Below, piece by piece: positions 10,075 through 21,565 of a DNA stretch of 64,000 bases. The stretch's first letter is position 1; every line of letters starts with the position of its first letter. The translations under genes and the position numbers were made by a program. A model generated the notes under the pieces. That model searched no databases. It was not told where the DNA came from and saw only the letters and a program-made list of their open reading frames with translations. The DNA comes from Mayamaea pseudoterrestris (Eukaryota; Bacillariophyta; Bacillariophyceae; Sellaphorales; Sellaphoraceae), in contig BROI01000003.1 in assembly GCA_027923505.1 (NCBI GenBank), positions 744,001 to 808,000 of the forward strand, given 5' to 3'.

Positions 10075-11970
10075 ATGAGTGAAGCAACTTCCGATGTTGC
10101 AGTCGAAAAGGCTACTATCGAGGCTCCCGTCGACATGACTGCTGTCCAGCAAGAGGAAGCCGAGGCCAAGGATGTAACGGACATGCAGGAGGATGCTGCT
10201 GAGTTGCATGATGACGGAGTGTTCGGCGAGGAGGAAGCGGAGGAGTTGGACGAGAGTGGCGCTCCCAAACGAACCGCCAAGGCTCTCGACGACAATTGGG
10301 AGGAAGGATTCAACAAGCTACAGGTACGTTTGATTATGGGACTTGTTTCTCTTGTGCCCGGCCAACTGCAGATATGCTGCATTGGTTCTTAACATTGCGA
10401 ATACGTACGTCTCAAACACCTCTTTTGTACCCTTAACAGAAGTTTAAAGCGAAACACGGTCACTGCGCGGTCCCTTCCCGATTCCCTGGAGATCCTCACC
10501 TTGGGTAAGTTTAGAGTTTTTGCTTCTTAGTATGTACAAGGTCTCCTCCAACTAACGCGAATATGATCTTGGGGTCGACTTGAACAGGAGTTGGGGTAAG
10601 TCAAAACATTGAATATGCTCACGTTAAGAAAGCGATACCAAAAACTAATCCTGTCTGTGTTTAATAGTTGCCACGCAGCGCCGACAGTATCGCATTATGG
10701 TCAGTGGATCGGGATTGTCGACTCCCATGACGGAGGAACGGGCTCGTCGCTTGGAGGCGATTGGGTTCAAGTGGTCATCCAAGGATCCTCGCCACATTCC
10801 TTGGGAGGCACGCATGGAGGAGCTAACAAACTTTGTAAAACGCTATGGGCATGCGCAGGTTCCCATTGGATGGACGGTAAGAAAATGAATTGGTGACGCA
10901 CCGATCGTTGCTAAGATGCACTTTTTTGGCTAACACCACATGCCCTCTCTGCTTGAAAGGAAAACGTTTCGCTAGCGAATTGGATTTCAACGCAACGACA
11001 AGTGAGTATGGATAGTGACTTTATTACCAGTATAGATTGAATTCGAGACTAACCATGACGTCGACAACAACAGGAATATAAATTAAAGCTGAAAGGACGA
11101 AGCAATCGACTAACTGAAGAGCGCATGCAAATGCTCAACGACGTTGGCTTCATTTGGGAGGCGCAACGCGGCGGGCCTCGCCGCTTGAAGAAAGCCCGCG
11201 TGAGCGTTCCCGCTCGTGCAACTCCAAAGCCTCCTTCGCGCACGCGAGGTGGTCGAGGAGGCGCTGATCCGGCAACTATGCCAAAGTCGGATATGCAAGG
11301 CCTTGCTTCCTCGGATGCGGTCGTCAGTCGGATGCAAGACGCCGCCAACGCACTCAATGGTTCGGTTCCAGGTGCTGGACAACCGACCAACGATGCCACT
11401 CTGCAGCTCCTTATCAACCAGCAGCAGGCCCTCTTGGAGTCGCAGCGCCGCAATGCGGCTCTCTTGACGGCCATGCAGCCGCAACTTGGCATGCAGGGCA
11501 TGAATCCAATGGGTGGCATGGGAGGTGCTCAATTCGGCATGCCTGGTATGCCCGGTTCCTTTTTGATGCCGCAGCAGTTTGCGCAGATGCCGATACTTTA
11601 CACGGCGAACGGCATGCCTTTTCAGCTTCAGCCGTTGGGGTCAAATAATCCGTTTTCGCCGACTGCCGGAGGAATGCCGCAAAATATTTTCTCCAACATG
11701 CCGATGCCAATGCTTGATCCAAGCCAGCAAATGGCAGCACTTCCGCAGCAGGCCACGGCTGCATCGGATCCTCAGAACCAGGCTGCGTTGCTAGGCACAC
11801 AGGGAGCGACCGCTGGCGGTGCTGGTGCGCCTTCTCCACTTGTTGCCGCGCAGCAGGCACCGGCGATTCTTCCCAAGCCTCGACCAACGCCGCCATCCGC
11901 CCCTGCGGAACCGGATGATAAAGAAGATGAGGATGGGTATGGCGACGAGGATGACGAAGGTGATGATTAG
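10075..11970 (+). CDS. HA-domain protein 1 (tandem paralogue)
   Basis: Predicted nuclear protein of about 490 residues with an acidic N-terminus, two helicase-associated (HA, PF03457) domains and a Met/Pro/Gln-rich tail ending in an acidic stretch. HA1 runs from NWEEGFNKLQ and HA2 from PWEARMEELTNF; both have the W..R..QRQ pattern. HA domains are small helical bundles thought to bind nucleic acid and are greatly expanded in diatoms; no helicase motor is present here. Exons: 10075-10323, 10440-10504, 10588-10595, 10668-10876, 10960-11001, 11074-11970. The third exon has only 8 nt and restores the codons for G-S-W-V, which the downstream paralogue encodes without a break. The role is unknown; transcription or chromatin binding is a guess from the tail composition. 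Confidence 0.85.
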
Positions 11971-12631
11971 TCAAGTGATTGGTTTGGGGAATTATTTGTT
12001 CGATGGTTTTGCGTTTGCATGAGTCAGTCAGTATGTCAGCAGCCTTTAAGAGATTCATTAACAGTAAACGCAAATTATATGTCAGTATTGACATTGATTC
12101 ATATTCTAGTTTCTCGCCGACGAATATGCTGTGCGTGGAGATGGCGCGTTGGCAGTGGTAACGTAGCTACTCGAGTAAGAACTGGTGCGACAATCAATTT
12201 CAGCCGCTCGGTGCAGATCCCATGCGTTCGTTCCGCGAAACGAAACGCAAAGGACTTTTCAGTTTTGCTTGACGAGTTGCAAGAATAAACACACGAGCAA
12301 GCAAGATTGAAGTGCTGCCATCGCCAACTAGTAGTCATCTCTGTTAGTAGTCCTTGTGTTACAAAGTATCCTTTGTGTCCTCAGCCAAGTAACTGCCGAC
12401 ATTCGCGTAAGTTTTATCACGCATACCAGCGCGAGTTCACCCGGTCGCTGCTTCTGTCGCCGCTGTTAATTCCTGGCTGTGTACGGATTACTCAATAAAT
12501 GAACCATTCGTATACTGATTGAATGAACCATAAGTATACTTTGACTGGCAACATACACCATGTAATACTCATCATTGCATAAACGGCTTCTTTACAACTT
12601 CTCCAGACGAGATTTGTTTTCAGCATTCAGC
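11971..12631. other. Intergenic between the HA paralogues
   Basis: About 660 bp holding the 3' end of the first HA gene and the leader of the second. Short AT-rich stretches occur, including a repeated GAACCATTCGTATACT / GAACCATAAGTATACT pair near 12500-12540. No open frame is convincing. Confidence 0.5.
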
Positions 12632-14128
12632 ATGACGAATGACGACGAGAACGAGCTGGCATCCGCCAAGGCTGGAGACTCGGTTGCGCTCCTTGATACT
12701 GACGAAGAACCAGCACAAGGAACTGTCGGCGAGATTGACAATGAAGATGACCTGCACCAGAATTTAGACAACAAATGGAACGATGCGTTCGCTCGGTTGC
12801 TACTGTACATTGAGAAGCATGGAGATGCCTTGGTTCCAAATCGATACCAGGGGGATCCGCATCTCGGCAGCTGGGTTTCAACGCAACGCAGGCAGCACCG
12901 TCAATTATTAGAAGGCAAGGGGACTCCAATGACACAGGCACGAGCACGAAAGTTGGAGGAGGTGGGATTTCAGTGGACGACTCGCGATCCTCGCCATGTT
13001 CCTTGGAGCAAGCGCTACGAAGAACTTCAAGAATTCAAACAGAGATTCGGAGTAAGCAAAGGAAATCCAATGACTATTCGGAAAGGATAATCATTTTTGC
13101 TCACGTTAACATTCTCTTCAATACTTGCAGCATGCACAGGTGCCCATTGGTTGGAAGGTAAGCTAAACACAACATCCGACATTACGTCTTCTTGCTCGCC
13201 GTAGATTTTGATTAGCACTCACGACATCATCATCACCCTTTTCACTCTCACTCAGGAAAATGTGCCGCTCAGCAACTGGATTTCTACGCAGCGACAAGTG
13301 AGTATGGGTAGTGACTTTATCATCAGTACATAGTGACAATTGAGACTCAACATGACGCAACCATAACAACAGGAGTATAAATTAAAACTCAAGGGTCGGA
13401 ACTCACGCTTGACCCAGGAACGGATTGAGTTACTTAACAAGGTTGACTTTGTTTGGGAGGCTCAACGCGGCGGGCCACGTCGGCAGGAGCGAGCGACAGT
13501 TAGTGTCCCGGCGCAGGCCCATCCAGCCCAAGCCCGGAACAAGACACCAAAGGTTGATTACGCGCAAATGATGACAGGCGCCCAGCAATTTATGATGCCC
13601 GGAGGCTTCTCCATGATGCCTTTTGCCATGCCACCAGGCATGATGATGCCAGCAATGCCACCTCCTGCGCAAGCCAACGAAGTGAAGAAAGTTATCAAGG
13701 ATGGCGAAGAAATGGCAACAGCTGGAAAGGAAGAAGGAGATACAAAGGTGGACGATGCGAGCGCCAGTGCGAGCAAGTATCCATACTACAACCCACACAT
13801 GATGATGAACCCTCAGATGATGGCTGCGATGGGCTGGCCTATGATGCCGGCCGGGACGTCTTCATCAAGCCAGCCGATGGCAATCGGCTTTTTCCCAATG
13901 GCTGCGCCATACATGATGGGCTGGCCGCAGGCGACGCCAGCGGCTACGACCACTCCGAGTGGAAACGTTGGCACCATCGAGACGAAGCGGAAAGCCGAGG
14001 TGGAGATCGACACAGAAGAAGCCAAAATAGCAAAGACAGAAGACGCTGGAGTCAAAGACAACAAGGAAGAAAACCTTATCGAGGCGCCTGCTGTCAGTGA
14101 CAATTTGGATCAGGGGGCAACTGTTTAG
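12632..14128 (+). CDS. HA-domain protein 2 (tandem paralogue)
   Basis: Paralogue of the gene at 10075, about 415 residues, with an acidic start, two HA domains and a tail very rich in Met and Pro (repeated MMPxxM patterns) followed by a charged end. The ATG at 12632 was chosen because the frame upstream of it starts with an unrelated, basic stretch. Exons: 12632-13051, 13131-13157, 13256-13297, 13373-14128, all phase 0. The introns after GW(K/T) and after QRQ match those of paralogue 1. The three introns of paralogue 1 inside HA1 are missing here, and an extra one lies between RFG and HAQ. The 27-nt second exon is a small exon in its own right. Function is unknown; likely nuclear and nucleic-acid binding. 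Confidence 0.85.
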
Positions 14129-14383
14129 TGCGGCTGGCCGCGTTGGAGCTGATGCGGAATGGAGTACAAGCTGTAGCCGCCTACATTCCTTATTCGTTTG
14201 ATATCGCGATGCAGTGTGAATGGACAAAGGTGTGTGTTTGATACATAGTGAATGGGTGAGTGCTTTGCTTCTACTTCTGCGACTTTGTATAATATCGTAT
14301 TGAAGTATGCTGACAACTGTACTTTATAATAGTTGAATGAGGTCAAATTAACATTAAGCTCATCGTAGTTACGTAAAGTAATA

Positions 14384-17300
14384 TTAGTTCTTGCATTCGT
14401 CAACAACTTTGCAGCACTTGTCGCACTGCTTCGTGCCGACAGCCCATGGTTCAGGCGCGCATCCACCCTTGGACTCACCCTCGTAGCATAGGTAGGGCGC
14501 TCCTCCGCCAATTGGGCATAAATTCATCTTTGACTGACAAATATCCTTTTCGCAAATGGGGCAACTGTCACTATCGTCCTCTTCATCAGATTTGGATGAA
14601 TGGCCACTGCTGTCTTTGTCCACCGAAGGCGCAATCGGATGTTCCTTGCAGGCGCTAATTTCGCAACATGACGAACACTGGCCGTGCAAATCCCAAGGCA
14701 CCGACGAGCAGCCTCCTCTGCTTGATCCGCCAGTGCAAACATACGTCTTCAAGTAGCGAGGGCAGCGATTCAAGAGTTCGTTCTGGCATTCCGACTCGGT
14801 ACATGCTCCACATTGAGGAGTTTCTGCCGTCACCGAATCATCGTTAGCCTCAGCCGGATCGCAAGCACCGCATTCGTGCGGGTTCTCAATGCCGGCAACT
14901 TGACCACATGCCTCCGTTTCTGACTTTCCTTCTTGCCAAATGAGCCATTGTATTCTCTGACGGCATGAGTACAGACCAGCAATGGTGTCCAGCACAAAAT
15001 CGGTACAGCTCGCGGGCCTTCCGCAATCTGTCAAGGTAAATTCCGACGGCGGCTTAGGCTCATCTCCCAAATCGTTTCCTCTGTTCCGGTTGAGTTCCAG
15101 AGGCGTAACCGCCGGACGTGTGGCAATGTACCACAGTGTGTTTGTGAGCGAGTGACCATCACCTGCAGGGCCTTTGAAGGCCTCGGCCGGCATCATTTCC
15201 GTCTTGTTCAGAGCCAGCTTCTGATGCCCTGCCGTTGCAAGAATTGCCTGGACACCAACTCCCCAACCAGTCTCGGTACATCCTTCATTGTCATAACAGC
15301 TGTCGGACAACGAATGATACATCATCTTCGCCCATTCAGCGCCGTCACGCGCCTCTGAAATAGCTGTGATAGGCATGAGCTGAATTCCATATGCAAGGTA
15401 TGGAGCGCTTCCAAACCATGTTTGGAACTGTGTCATCGTTTGCCAAAGCATACCGACAGCAAATTCCACGTAGTTCTGGGGATAGATCTTGATATTGTCG
15501 TTTCCTCCTCTAATGATATGCCAATACATTTTTGTCGATCGAAGCTCGGTCGCAGTCGCGACCAAGCCAGCCGCATACACTTCACGCGCTGCGCTCGTCA
15601 GCTTTGTATCATGGGCCTCTTCCCCGACAGCAATCATGACTTTACCATAGAGGGCGACGCCTTCGTACGCAGCAACAGCCTCGCTAGATGACTCTTGATT
15701 CTTGCCGTTCAGGTAGAGCATAGCAATACCACTCGCCCATGAATTGCCTTGATACCAGTCCTTTTGTCGCCAGCTTGGGAAATAATCGTCATCATCCGAC
15801 GGATTGGCAATGTCTCGGATAAGAAGGAGAACATCCTCGAAGTGCTCACGTGCCCAATCATGGTCGAAATGCGAAAGGATCGCGGCAGCGTAAATCATGT
15901 ACCCATAATGAAAATGATGATCGTTGTAGAAGCCTGCGAAGGTGTGCTAAATCGATGAGACAGATCTGTCGCATACAAAATGTATCGCGCAACAATAAAC
16001 TTACCGTTACCAAAATCAAGACCAGGATCCGTAAATGTCGGACAGTCGGGAAAGCGATTTCTACAGTCTCTGGTTGATTCGTCAAAGTCACAGCCGCAAC
16101 TCACGAGGCCACCCCACTCCGAATCATACACAAAGGGTGTGATGGCACTTCCATTGACCCAAATTTCCACTGCGCTACGTAGCTCAGACACAGCATTGTC
16201 CATGTCCTTAGATGACGGCAGCGAAATGCGGTTGCAAACGTCTGAATAGAGAGCATTTTTCCCGTTGCATATCTCGATTGTTTCTTCGGCAATTGCGAGA
16301 ATGCGCCCAAGCTTGGCAAGGCGCTTGCCCGAAAAGTACGTGTCGCCGGCACCCTTTTTGTAGTACTTGGGAAGTGTGAATTGAATGTCATCCTTTAAAC
16401 TGTCCGCCAAGGACTCCATCGCCCAAGGCGCCGGTGGTCGAATGGCTCGCATGCCAATATCAGGTACATCTTCGTCGATTTCCCACTTCGCCCCACGAGT
16501 GAGACAGGCGGGCCCAATCATTGAATGCACGCAATAAATTTGAGAGTCAAATTTTGGCATGGTTTCGAACAAATCATAATGATGGGGCAAGGCGAACGTA
16601 ATCAACTGACTGTTGCTCACATCAGCGTCATCATGATCAGGCGACATGCGCTGCACATCCCAGTCAAATGTCAAGGCAATCTTGTCCTTGCTTTCGTCCA
16701 CGGCGTAGCTAAATTTGGCGTCGGGTCCAGGGTAGTAGTTGGAATGGTTTCGGAGAATGTCGCCATACAAACCTTGGCCGAGCATGAGAGCGCTCGGGTG
16801 CATCAATTCCTGATGACAGTAAATAGGGTTGCCGCCGGTACTGCAGGACTTGAGCCACGCGACACGCACCACAAGTGGCTTTGTCTTGAAATCATCACGT
16901 GCGTCGACCGTTCCCACCACCTGCAAGCTGAACCCAGATTCCTTACTGGAGACGCACCGAACATTGACAGGCTCTGAAAAGAAAGCCAGCCATGAAAAGT
17001 CGCTCTCCGAAATAAGCATTTCGACTTCTCGTTCAACACGAAACGTCTTTGAATCGTCGCACTTGATTTTGTGTTGATCAACAATGGGATCGGCGGCCAG
17101 CGACTTGATCGAGTTGATGGTGGGACGAATGTGCTTGCCGTCCTTAGTCTTGGCTTCAATGGCATCATATACCATGGTAACGTAAGGCATTCCCTTGGCG
17201 ATTGATGCATGCATCGGAAAGTCGTTCTGTACCGGTGAAAGAGTGTAAAGAAATTAGCAAACCAGTATATGCGCCACAGAGACACGCAGCATTCAATAAT

Positions 17301-18137
17301 ACGTACCCATTCCAGTGTCACGCTCAAGCTCGACATGTTTCGAACAAAGTATTGGTTGGAAAGAATCTTTTCAATTTCACTGTCGCTACCGTCACTACTT
17401 CTGTCGCTGTGTGAACTACTTTTATCACGCTTTTCACCATGATGATCAACTCCAGCGCCAAGAACCATGCCGTATTCATCCATGGAATAAATCTGCACAA
17501 TAGATGTTGACGCAGCAATGTGATTTGCAAAAAACTGAAGGCCAGGAATGGCTCCTGCCATGTCAATCAAGTAGGGAATCGAATATACGCGGTTGAGACC
17601 TGATGGTTCGCCGTCGGAGGTCATGAGTAAGTTTTGATACCACGAGTTGGTGGGAAAAACTCGAGATTTGCCGGAATGCTTCTCGTCGTGAAAGAGAAAC
17701 TTGGGCGGGCGAGAATCCTTGGGACGCTTGAAGGCAGCGAGACCAAGATCGTGCACAGGATCCTTATTTGAAAGCGGGATGGCTCCAGTCGAAACATGGT
17801 GAAAGGTTTGCGGAATGAGCGAGTGCTTTGGTGGGACATCCGATCCTTCGTCTTGTTGCTTGTCGCTTCTTGCATATCCAATGGCTCCGATGAGCGTAGC
17901 AAAGATAAGCACTGCCACAACGGCACGTCGGCACTTTTTCGTCGTCTTGCCGCCTTGACTTTCGTCAGCCCACCATGCACCGTTTCCTTGGCTCCCCTGA
18001 GGTCGAGCAGCCGAATTTTGAAAGGAAGTTCCGTTGGAGCCGAGACCAGGCTCAGTGTCGGCGAGCAAACTCTTCGTTGAGACCTCATCGGTGAGATTTG
18101 GCGATGGCAGAAGGAGCCGACTCGTTTCGGACGGCAT
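14384..18137 (-). CDS. Membrane-anchored GH81 endo-1,3-beta-glucanase with Cys-rich tail
   Basis: About 1200 residues. A 70-residue cytosolic head is followed by one membrane segment (about 71-89), so it is a type II membrane protein with the enzyme outside. The GH81 domain fills roughly 130-860; the NDHHFHYGY block (about 688-696) should carry the acid Asp, and GKNQESSSEA has the paired Glu residues (about 765 and 769) known as catalytic in GH81. Substrates would be beta-1,3-glucans such as chrysolaminarin or callose. The tail has three Cys-rich modules (about 987-1044, 1059-1113, 1142-1200); the last two are repeats ending C-x2-CC after a GGC-x3-PW motif. Exons on the minus strand: 18137-17307, 17226-16005, 15933-14384. 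A frame extends upstream but only to a GTG, so the ATG at 18137 is taken. Confidence 0.9.
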
Positions 18138-18827
18138 GACTTGCTGTTGTTGTCGGAGAAGTATACTCACTGATTGACGTCTTCTTGCTCGGAGACCTGC
18201 TTGACGAGAAATTCAAGTTAATTTCTCAAATAATGGCGCAGCAATGCCGATCAATAATATTTGGGTGGTCTTGGTGCAAAGATGCGAATGGAATCGACGA
18301 CGAAATGCGATATCATGGATGATGTCTTTCAAGAAACGGCAGGTGGCCGAGCGCGCCGGCCTGGTTGACTGACGCACTTTGGTTTCCCCGAATTACGTGT
18401 GTGCCACGTGGCAGATTCAGGAGCAACTGCGACGTCTTCCGTCAAGCAGCTTTAGCTATCCATTGCAGATGACAATTAAGAAAGACTGTCGTCAGTTAGT
18501 TGTATCAAGCTACATACACACAAGCCCAAACAATAAGCGAAGCATGTTCCAGCTAATGGCAAGCCTGCTACGTTACCTACCGATAGACCACCAAGGATGA
18601 GTGAATAACAAAGAATCGTTAACTTTGTAGATGTAGCAGACTCCTTCATTGTGTCGATACCAAAAGGGAATATTGATTTATGTCTATGTGTGTTGTAGCG
18701 TATTATCTATGATATGCAATGTTGGACATTACTAGGCGCAAATAAGAACCGAAAAGGTAGCAAATGAACATGCGAACAGCCTGTCGAAGCACGAGGACGA
18801 GGCATCGAAGGGCTCGAAAACACAACA
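18138..18827. other. Intergenic, upstream of GH81
   Basis: Promoter side of the GH81 gene and 3' side of the gene at 18828, both on the minus strand. A stretch at about 18346-18370 resembles the 5' part of a tRNA-Leu or tRNA-Ser (GTGGCCGAGCG), but no T-arm or matching acceptor follows. Nothing else is recognised. Confidence 0.5.
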
Positions 18828-19328
18828 TCAATCCGTCGAGACGAAACGCAACATTTCCTCCTCAAGTAACTGGCGGTCCCAGTCTCGATGAGAGTCCATG
18901 AATGCAGCCCTTTCAAGGGCATTCGGCGCAGAAGTTTCATTGACAATCTCTGGTCGAAAGGATGCATTGTAGTAGGACTCATTGCTGTTTGGTATGGTCT
19001 CTTGCATGAAATCTTCCGTAGTTCGATTATTCATGCCAATGGATCCATCTTCGTTAAAGGTGGAGGCCGCATGATGATTCATGGATCCAATCTGTCCCGG
19101 ATATACAAAGCGATATCCATATCGACATGGATCGTCGCGCGGGTCCTCCGGTTCGACGAAATGGTCGGACGGGTACAAGGCTTCCTGAAGACTCGACAAG
19201 GGTCGGTGCAAGGCCGCGTCTCCAACGTGCGAGGAAGACGACCAGTGCATGGAGCTAAAGGTGCGAGCGGTCGCGGAGCTGCACCTAGAAATCTTGGAGA
19301 GGAGCGCGTTGGAAGCGTGGGCAATCAT
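18828..19328 (-). CDS. Hypothetical protein, probably mitochondrial
   Basis: A 166-residue protein with no family I recognise. The ATG at 19328 is preferred over the start of the longer open frame (19670) because it gives a basic, Ser/Ala-rich, acid-free head (MIAHASNALLSKISRCSS) typical of a mitochondrial presequence, while the upstream part reads like untranslated leader. The mature part has a DDPCRYGYRFVYPG block and an acidic, Asn-rich second half. No membrane segment. Single exon. A plastid or cytosolic location is not excluded. Confidence 0.6.
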   Translation of the reverse strand: MIAHASNALLSKISRCSSATARTFSSMHWSSSSHVGDAALHRPLSSLQEALYPSDHFVEPEDPRDDPCRYGYRFVYPGQIGSMNHHAASTFNEDGSIGMNNRTTEDFMQETIPNSNESYYNASFRPEIVNETSAPNALERAAFMDSHRDWDRQLLEEEMLRFVSTD

Positions 19329-19727
19329 TCTTTCAAACTTGTTTGGATGGCGGCGAGTTGTATTGGTAGTGCAAGTTGTGATTGTCGTTGTGGGCTTTGT
19401 GTGAGCAAGAGAGACAACGATGATGTCAAAGAGAGATTGCAAATAGGTTGATATCGTATGGCCTTGATCAGTGGTGTCGGGGCTGTCTCGTTGAGAGAAG
19501 TGAGGCTTCACTTGCCTGTCAGCAGCAATGATGATGCAACAGCCTCGGCGCGGTGGGAGCGGTGCTTGATGGCGTGTGGAGTGGAATGGAAGACTAACAA
19601 ATAATATCGGTCCATGCGAGCGCAGTAGAGCACTTGAAAACAATGTGCGAACGTTCGTGCTCAACTTCACAGATGCTTTTGTTTATTTACCAAATGACCC
19701 AATTACGTCAGACTATGGTCGACTCCT

Positions 19728-19799
19728 TTCCTGGTGGCGCAATGGTAGCGCGTGACACTCCTAATGTCAAGGTTGCAAGTTCGAGTCCTGCTCAGGAAA
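19728..19799 (+). tRNA. tRNA-Arg (anticodon CCU)
   Basis: A full cloverleaf can be drawn: acceptor TTCCTGG/TCAGGAA (one G-T), D-arm GCGC/GCGC with loop AATGGTA, anticodon stem TGACA/TGTCA with loop CTCCTAA (anticodon CCT), and T-arm GCAAG/CCTGC (one A-C mismatch) with loop TTCGAGT. It reads AGG codons. The gene has no intron and no encoded CCA, as expected for a nuclear tRNA. A T6 run follows. Confidence 0.92.
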
Positions 19800-19801
19800 C
19801 A

Positions 19802-19807
19802 TTTTTT
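19802..19807 (+). terminator. Pol III terminator of tRNA-Arg
   Basis: Six T residues begin three bases after the discriminator base, the usual RNA polymerase III stop signal. Confidence 0.85.
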
Positions 19808-20941
19808 ACTTTATCTACCGGTAGTATGATTCTAAAAGCATGAAGTCATCCTCGAGTATAAGGAAAAGAGCGTGCATGCCCTGTTGTGCGCAATCTATGT
19901 TGCGCACGTCAAGGTTTACTACATGGCCAACATGTTTAAAATTGTCAAAGCAAGCTGCGCCAAGTGCCTACCGTAGATATTGCCCCTGATTACTTGGATG
20001 CGCACAATGCGCGTGGCAGGTACTTTGGCGCGGCCAAAGCCTTTTATACTGTCATTACAAAGAATACGAAGCGGCTCTTTCCAAATGCGATTACTGGCTT
20101 GCCTCGAGTCCTGGCGTCAAAGGAGGATGCTAATGAAGCTAGGTGGGGCGGAGTTGTTCCTGTCACAAAAATGTTTCTTTCGACGCTCGATTGACAGGCT
20201 AAGGTTTGGATTGCGAACGACCTTGCCGGACTCTTCTGATTCTGAGTCGGGCTCTAATGCGAGTGTTGAGTTGTAGATTGATGGGGCACACTGGTCGCAG
20301 TGTGGCAGCATCAGTAAGTGTATGTCACTACATGCTGTTTGTGCTTGCAGACAGAATGTAAATCCGTACACTAAAATAATGAGATTATTAACTAGCGCTT
20401 TAATACAAAAACAACCAATCCCGTTACGTTCTATACTCGCCACGCTAGCGCCCTTTCCTTTTTCGCGAGAAAAGGATGCATGGCTGCAACGCTCAATCAC
20501 CCGACTGGCTTATCAGTTTTCGTTGATGCATTCATTTAATGCACCATCTAAACGTCATTCAGCCGTGAGTTTCAATTGATTATCAACAAGCACGATCCTT
20601 TCCTTTTATTCCCAATTCGAACACCACAATGCATCTATAAGGCATCATAGTGAAGGACCTGCTGGATCAATCCGGATCACTTCAACGCCAGCAGCGCATC
20701 ATCGGAGGTGCATGATCCAGCAGGCCCAGCCTAGGCCTACTAGAGACCAGAGACTGGGCAATTGGTCTGCCCGGCTCATCCAAAGCAGAATCCGCCTGTG
20801 CAAGAAGAGGAGAGAATGGATGAGTATGCGTGCGGTGTGCGTTGTCGATGATCTCGGCGTGCGCGGCTCTGTATTTTGCGCTACTATCTGACAGGGCGAA
20901 ACCACAACCTGTCCATCATTAATAATTCGTGCTGATTTTCA
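19808..20941. other. Gene-poor stretch with a possible transposase relic
   Basis: No intact gene is seen. A possible transposase relic lies at 19964-20276. The remainder holds short unconvincing frames and the 3' side of the small gene at 20942. Confidence 0.5.
19964..20276 (+). pseudogene. Possible piggyBac-like DNA transposase relic
   Basis: Two overlapping frames together give a YFGAAKAFYTVI..LFPNAI..LP block followed by IDRLRFGLRTTLPDSS. The spacing of aromatic residues, FPNA and a following R-W resembles the core of piggyBac-type transposases (PF13843) seen in microalgae. The frame switches near 20150, so one frameshift would be needed for it to be a single gene. No terminal repeats were found. 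The family is a weak guess; it could also be chance. Confidence 0.25.
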
Positions 20942-21130
20942 CTATTTTTTGCTGGACTTACACTTGCGCGCAGGATTGATGTTGGGGTCTGAAACGACGC
21001 TCGGGTTGTCGAGGCCCGTCATGGTCGCAGACTTGATTTCACTCATACCCATTTGCACAGGACGAGCAGGGTTGAGAAAAGCGACGGCAGCACCGATGAT
21101 AGCGGCAGAGGTAAGGGCAAAGAGCTTCAT
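20942..21130 (-). CDS. Small 62-residue plastid-type precursor, hypothetical
   Basis: Starts MKLFALTSAAIIGAAVAF-LNPARP, a clean signal peptide ending in AVAF with a basic, Pro-containing start of the remainder, which is the bipartite plastid targeting pattern of diatoms. The mature part would be only about 40-45 residues, with two Met, a DNPSVVSDPN block and a basic end CKSSKK. No family recognised. The frame extends upstream to 21181, but the ATG at 21130 begins the signal peptide. A secreted peptide is the alternative. Confidence 0.65.
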   Translation of the reverse strand: MKLFALTSAAIIGAAVAFLNPARPVQMGMSEIKSATMTGLDNPSVVSDPNINPARKCKSSKK

Positions 21131-21565
21131 GGTGGATTTCTTTCGAGAAGGCACGAAAGTATTATGATGGTGATCGCGCAAGTGGTGGATGGAAGGTCAT
21201 CATCGATTCCAATTCGTCGCTGGTCGCACCGCGACAACACTCCCTTCGCCCAGCTTTAGCTATCCGCTTGCAAGCTGAACAGCGTCAAACGCATCAAATC
21301 AGTACTTGTATAAGAAGTATGAAAATAAGCGCAGTCAAGTCCAATCGCTATAATAACACAATTCTAGCACATAGAACGCAAACAAGACCTACGACTTAAA
21401 TAGGGTATGCTACCCAATCGCCATGATCCATGTTTCCAAAGATAAGGACATGCATCCAGAGGTGTTAATTCATCCAGGTCCTGTATTACGTAGTGGCATC
21501 TTAGAGTCCAGACACTAAAAAATTGTTCCGCCAGAGCTCCTCAACACTGAAGACGTACTTGCTCA
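21131..21565. other. Intergenic, nothing recognised
   Basis: Upstream region of the 62-residue gene and 3' side of the deubiquitinase gene, both on the minus strand. No frame or repeat of note. Confidence 0.5.

Noticed and set aside
18138-18170. Upstream start of the GH81 frame
   Set aside because: The frame opens with GTG, not ATG; the first ATG is at 18137.
18346-18420. tRNA-Leu/Ser-like 5' end (GTGGCCGAGCG)
   Set aside because: No T-arm (B-box) and no sequence that pairs with the putative acceptor follow within 100 bp.
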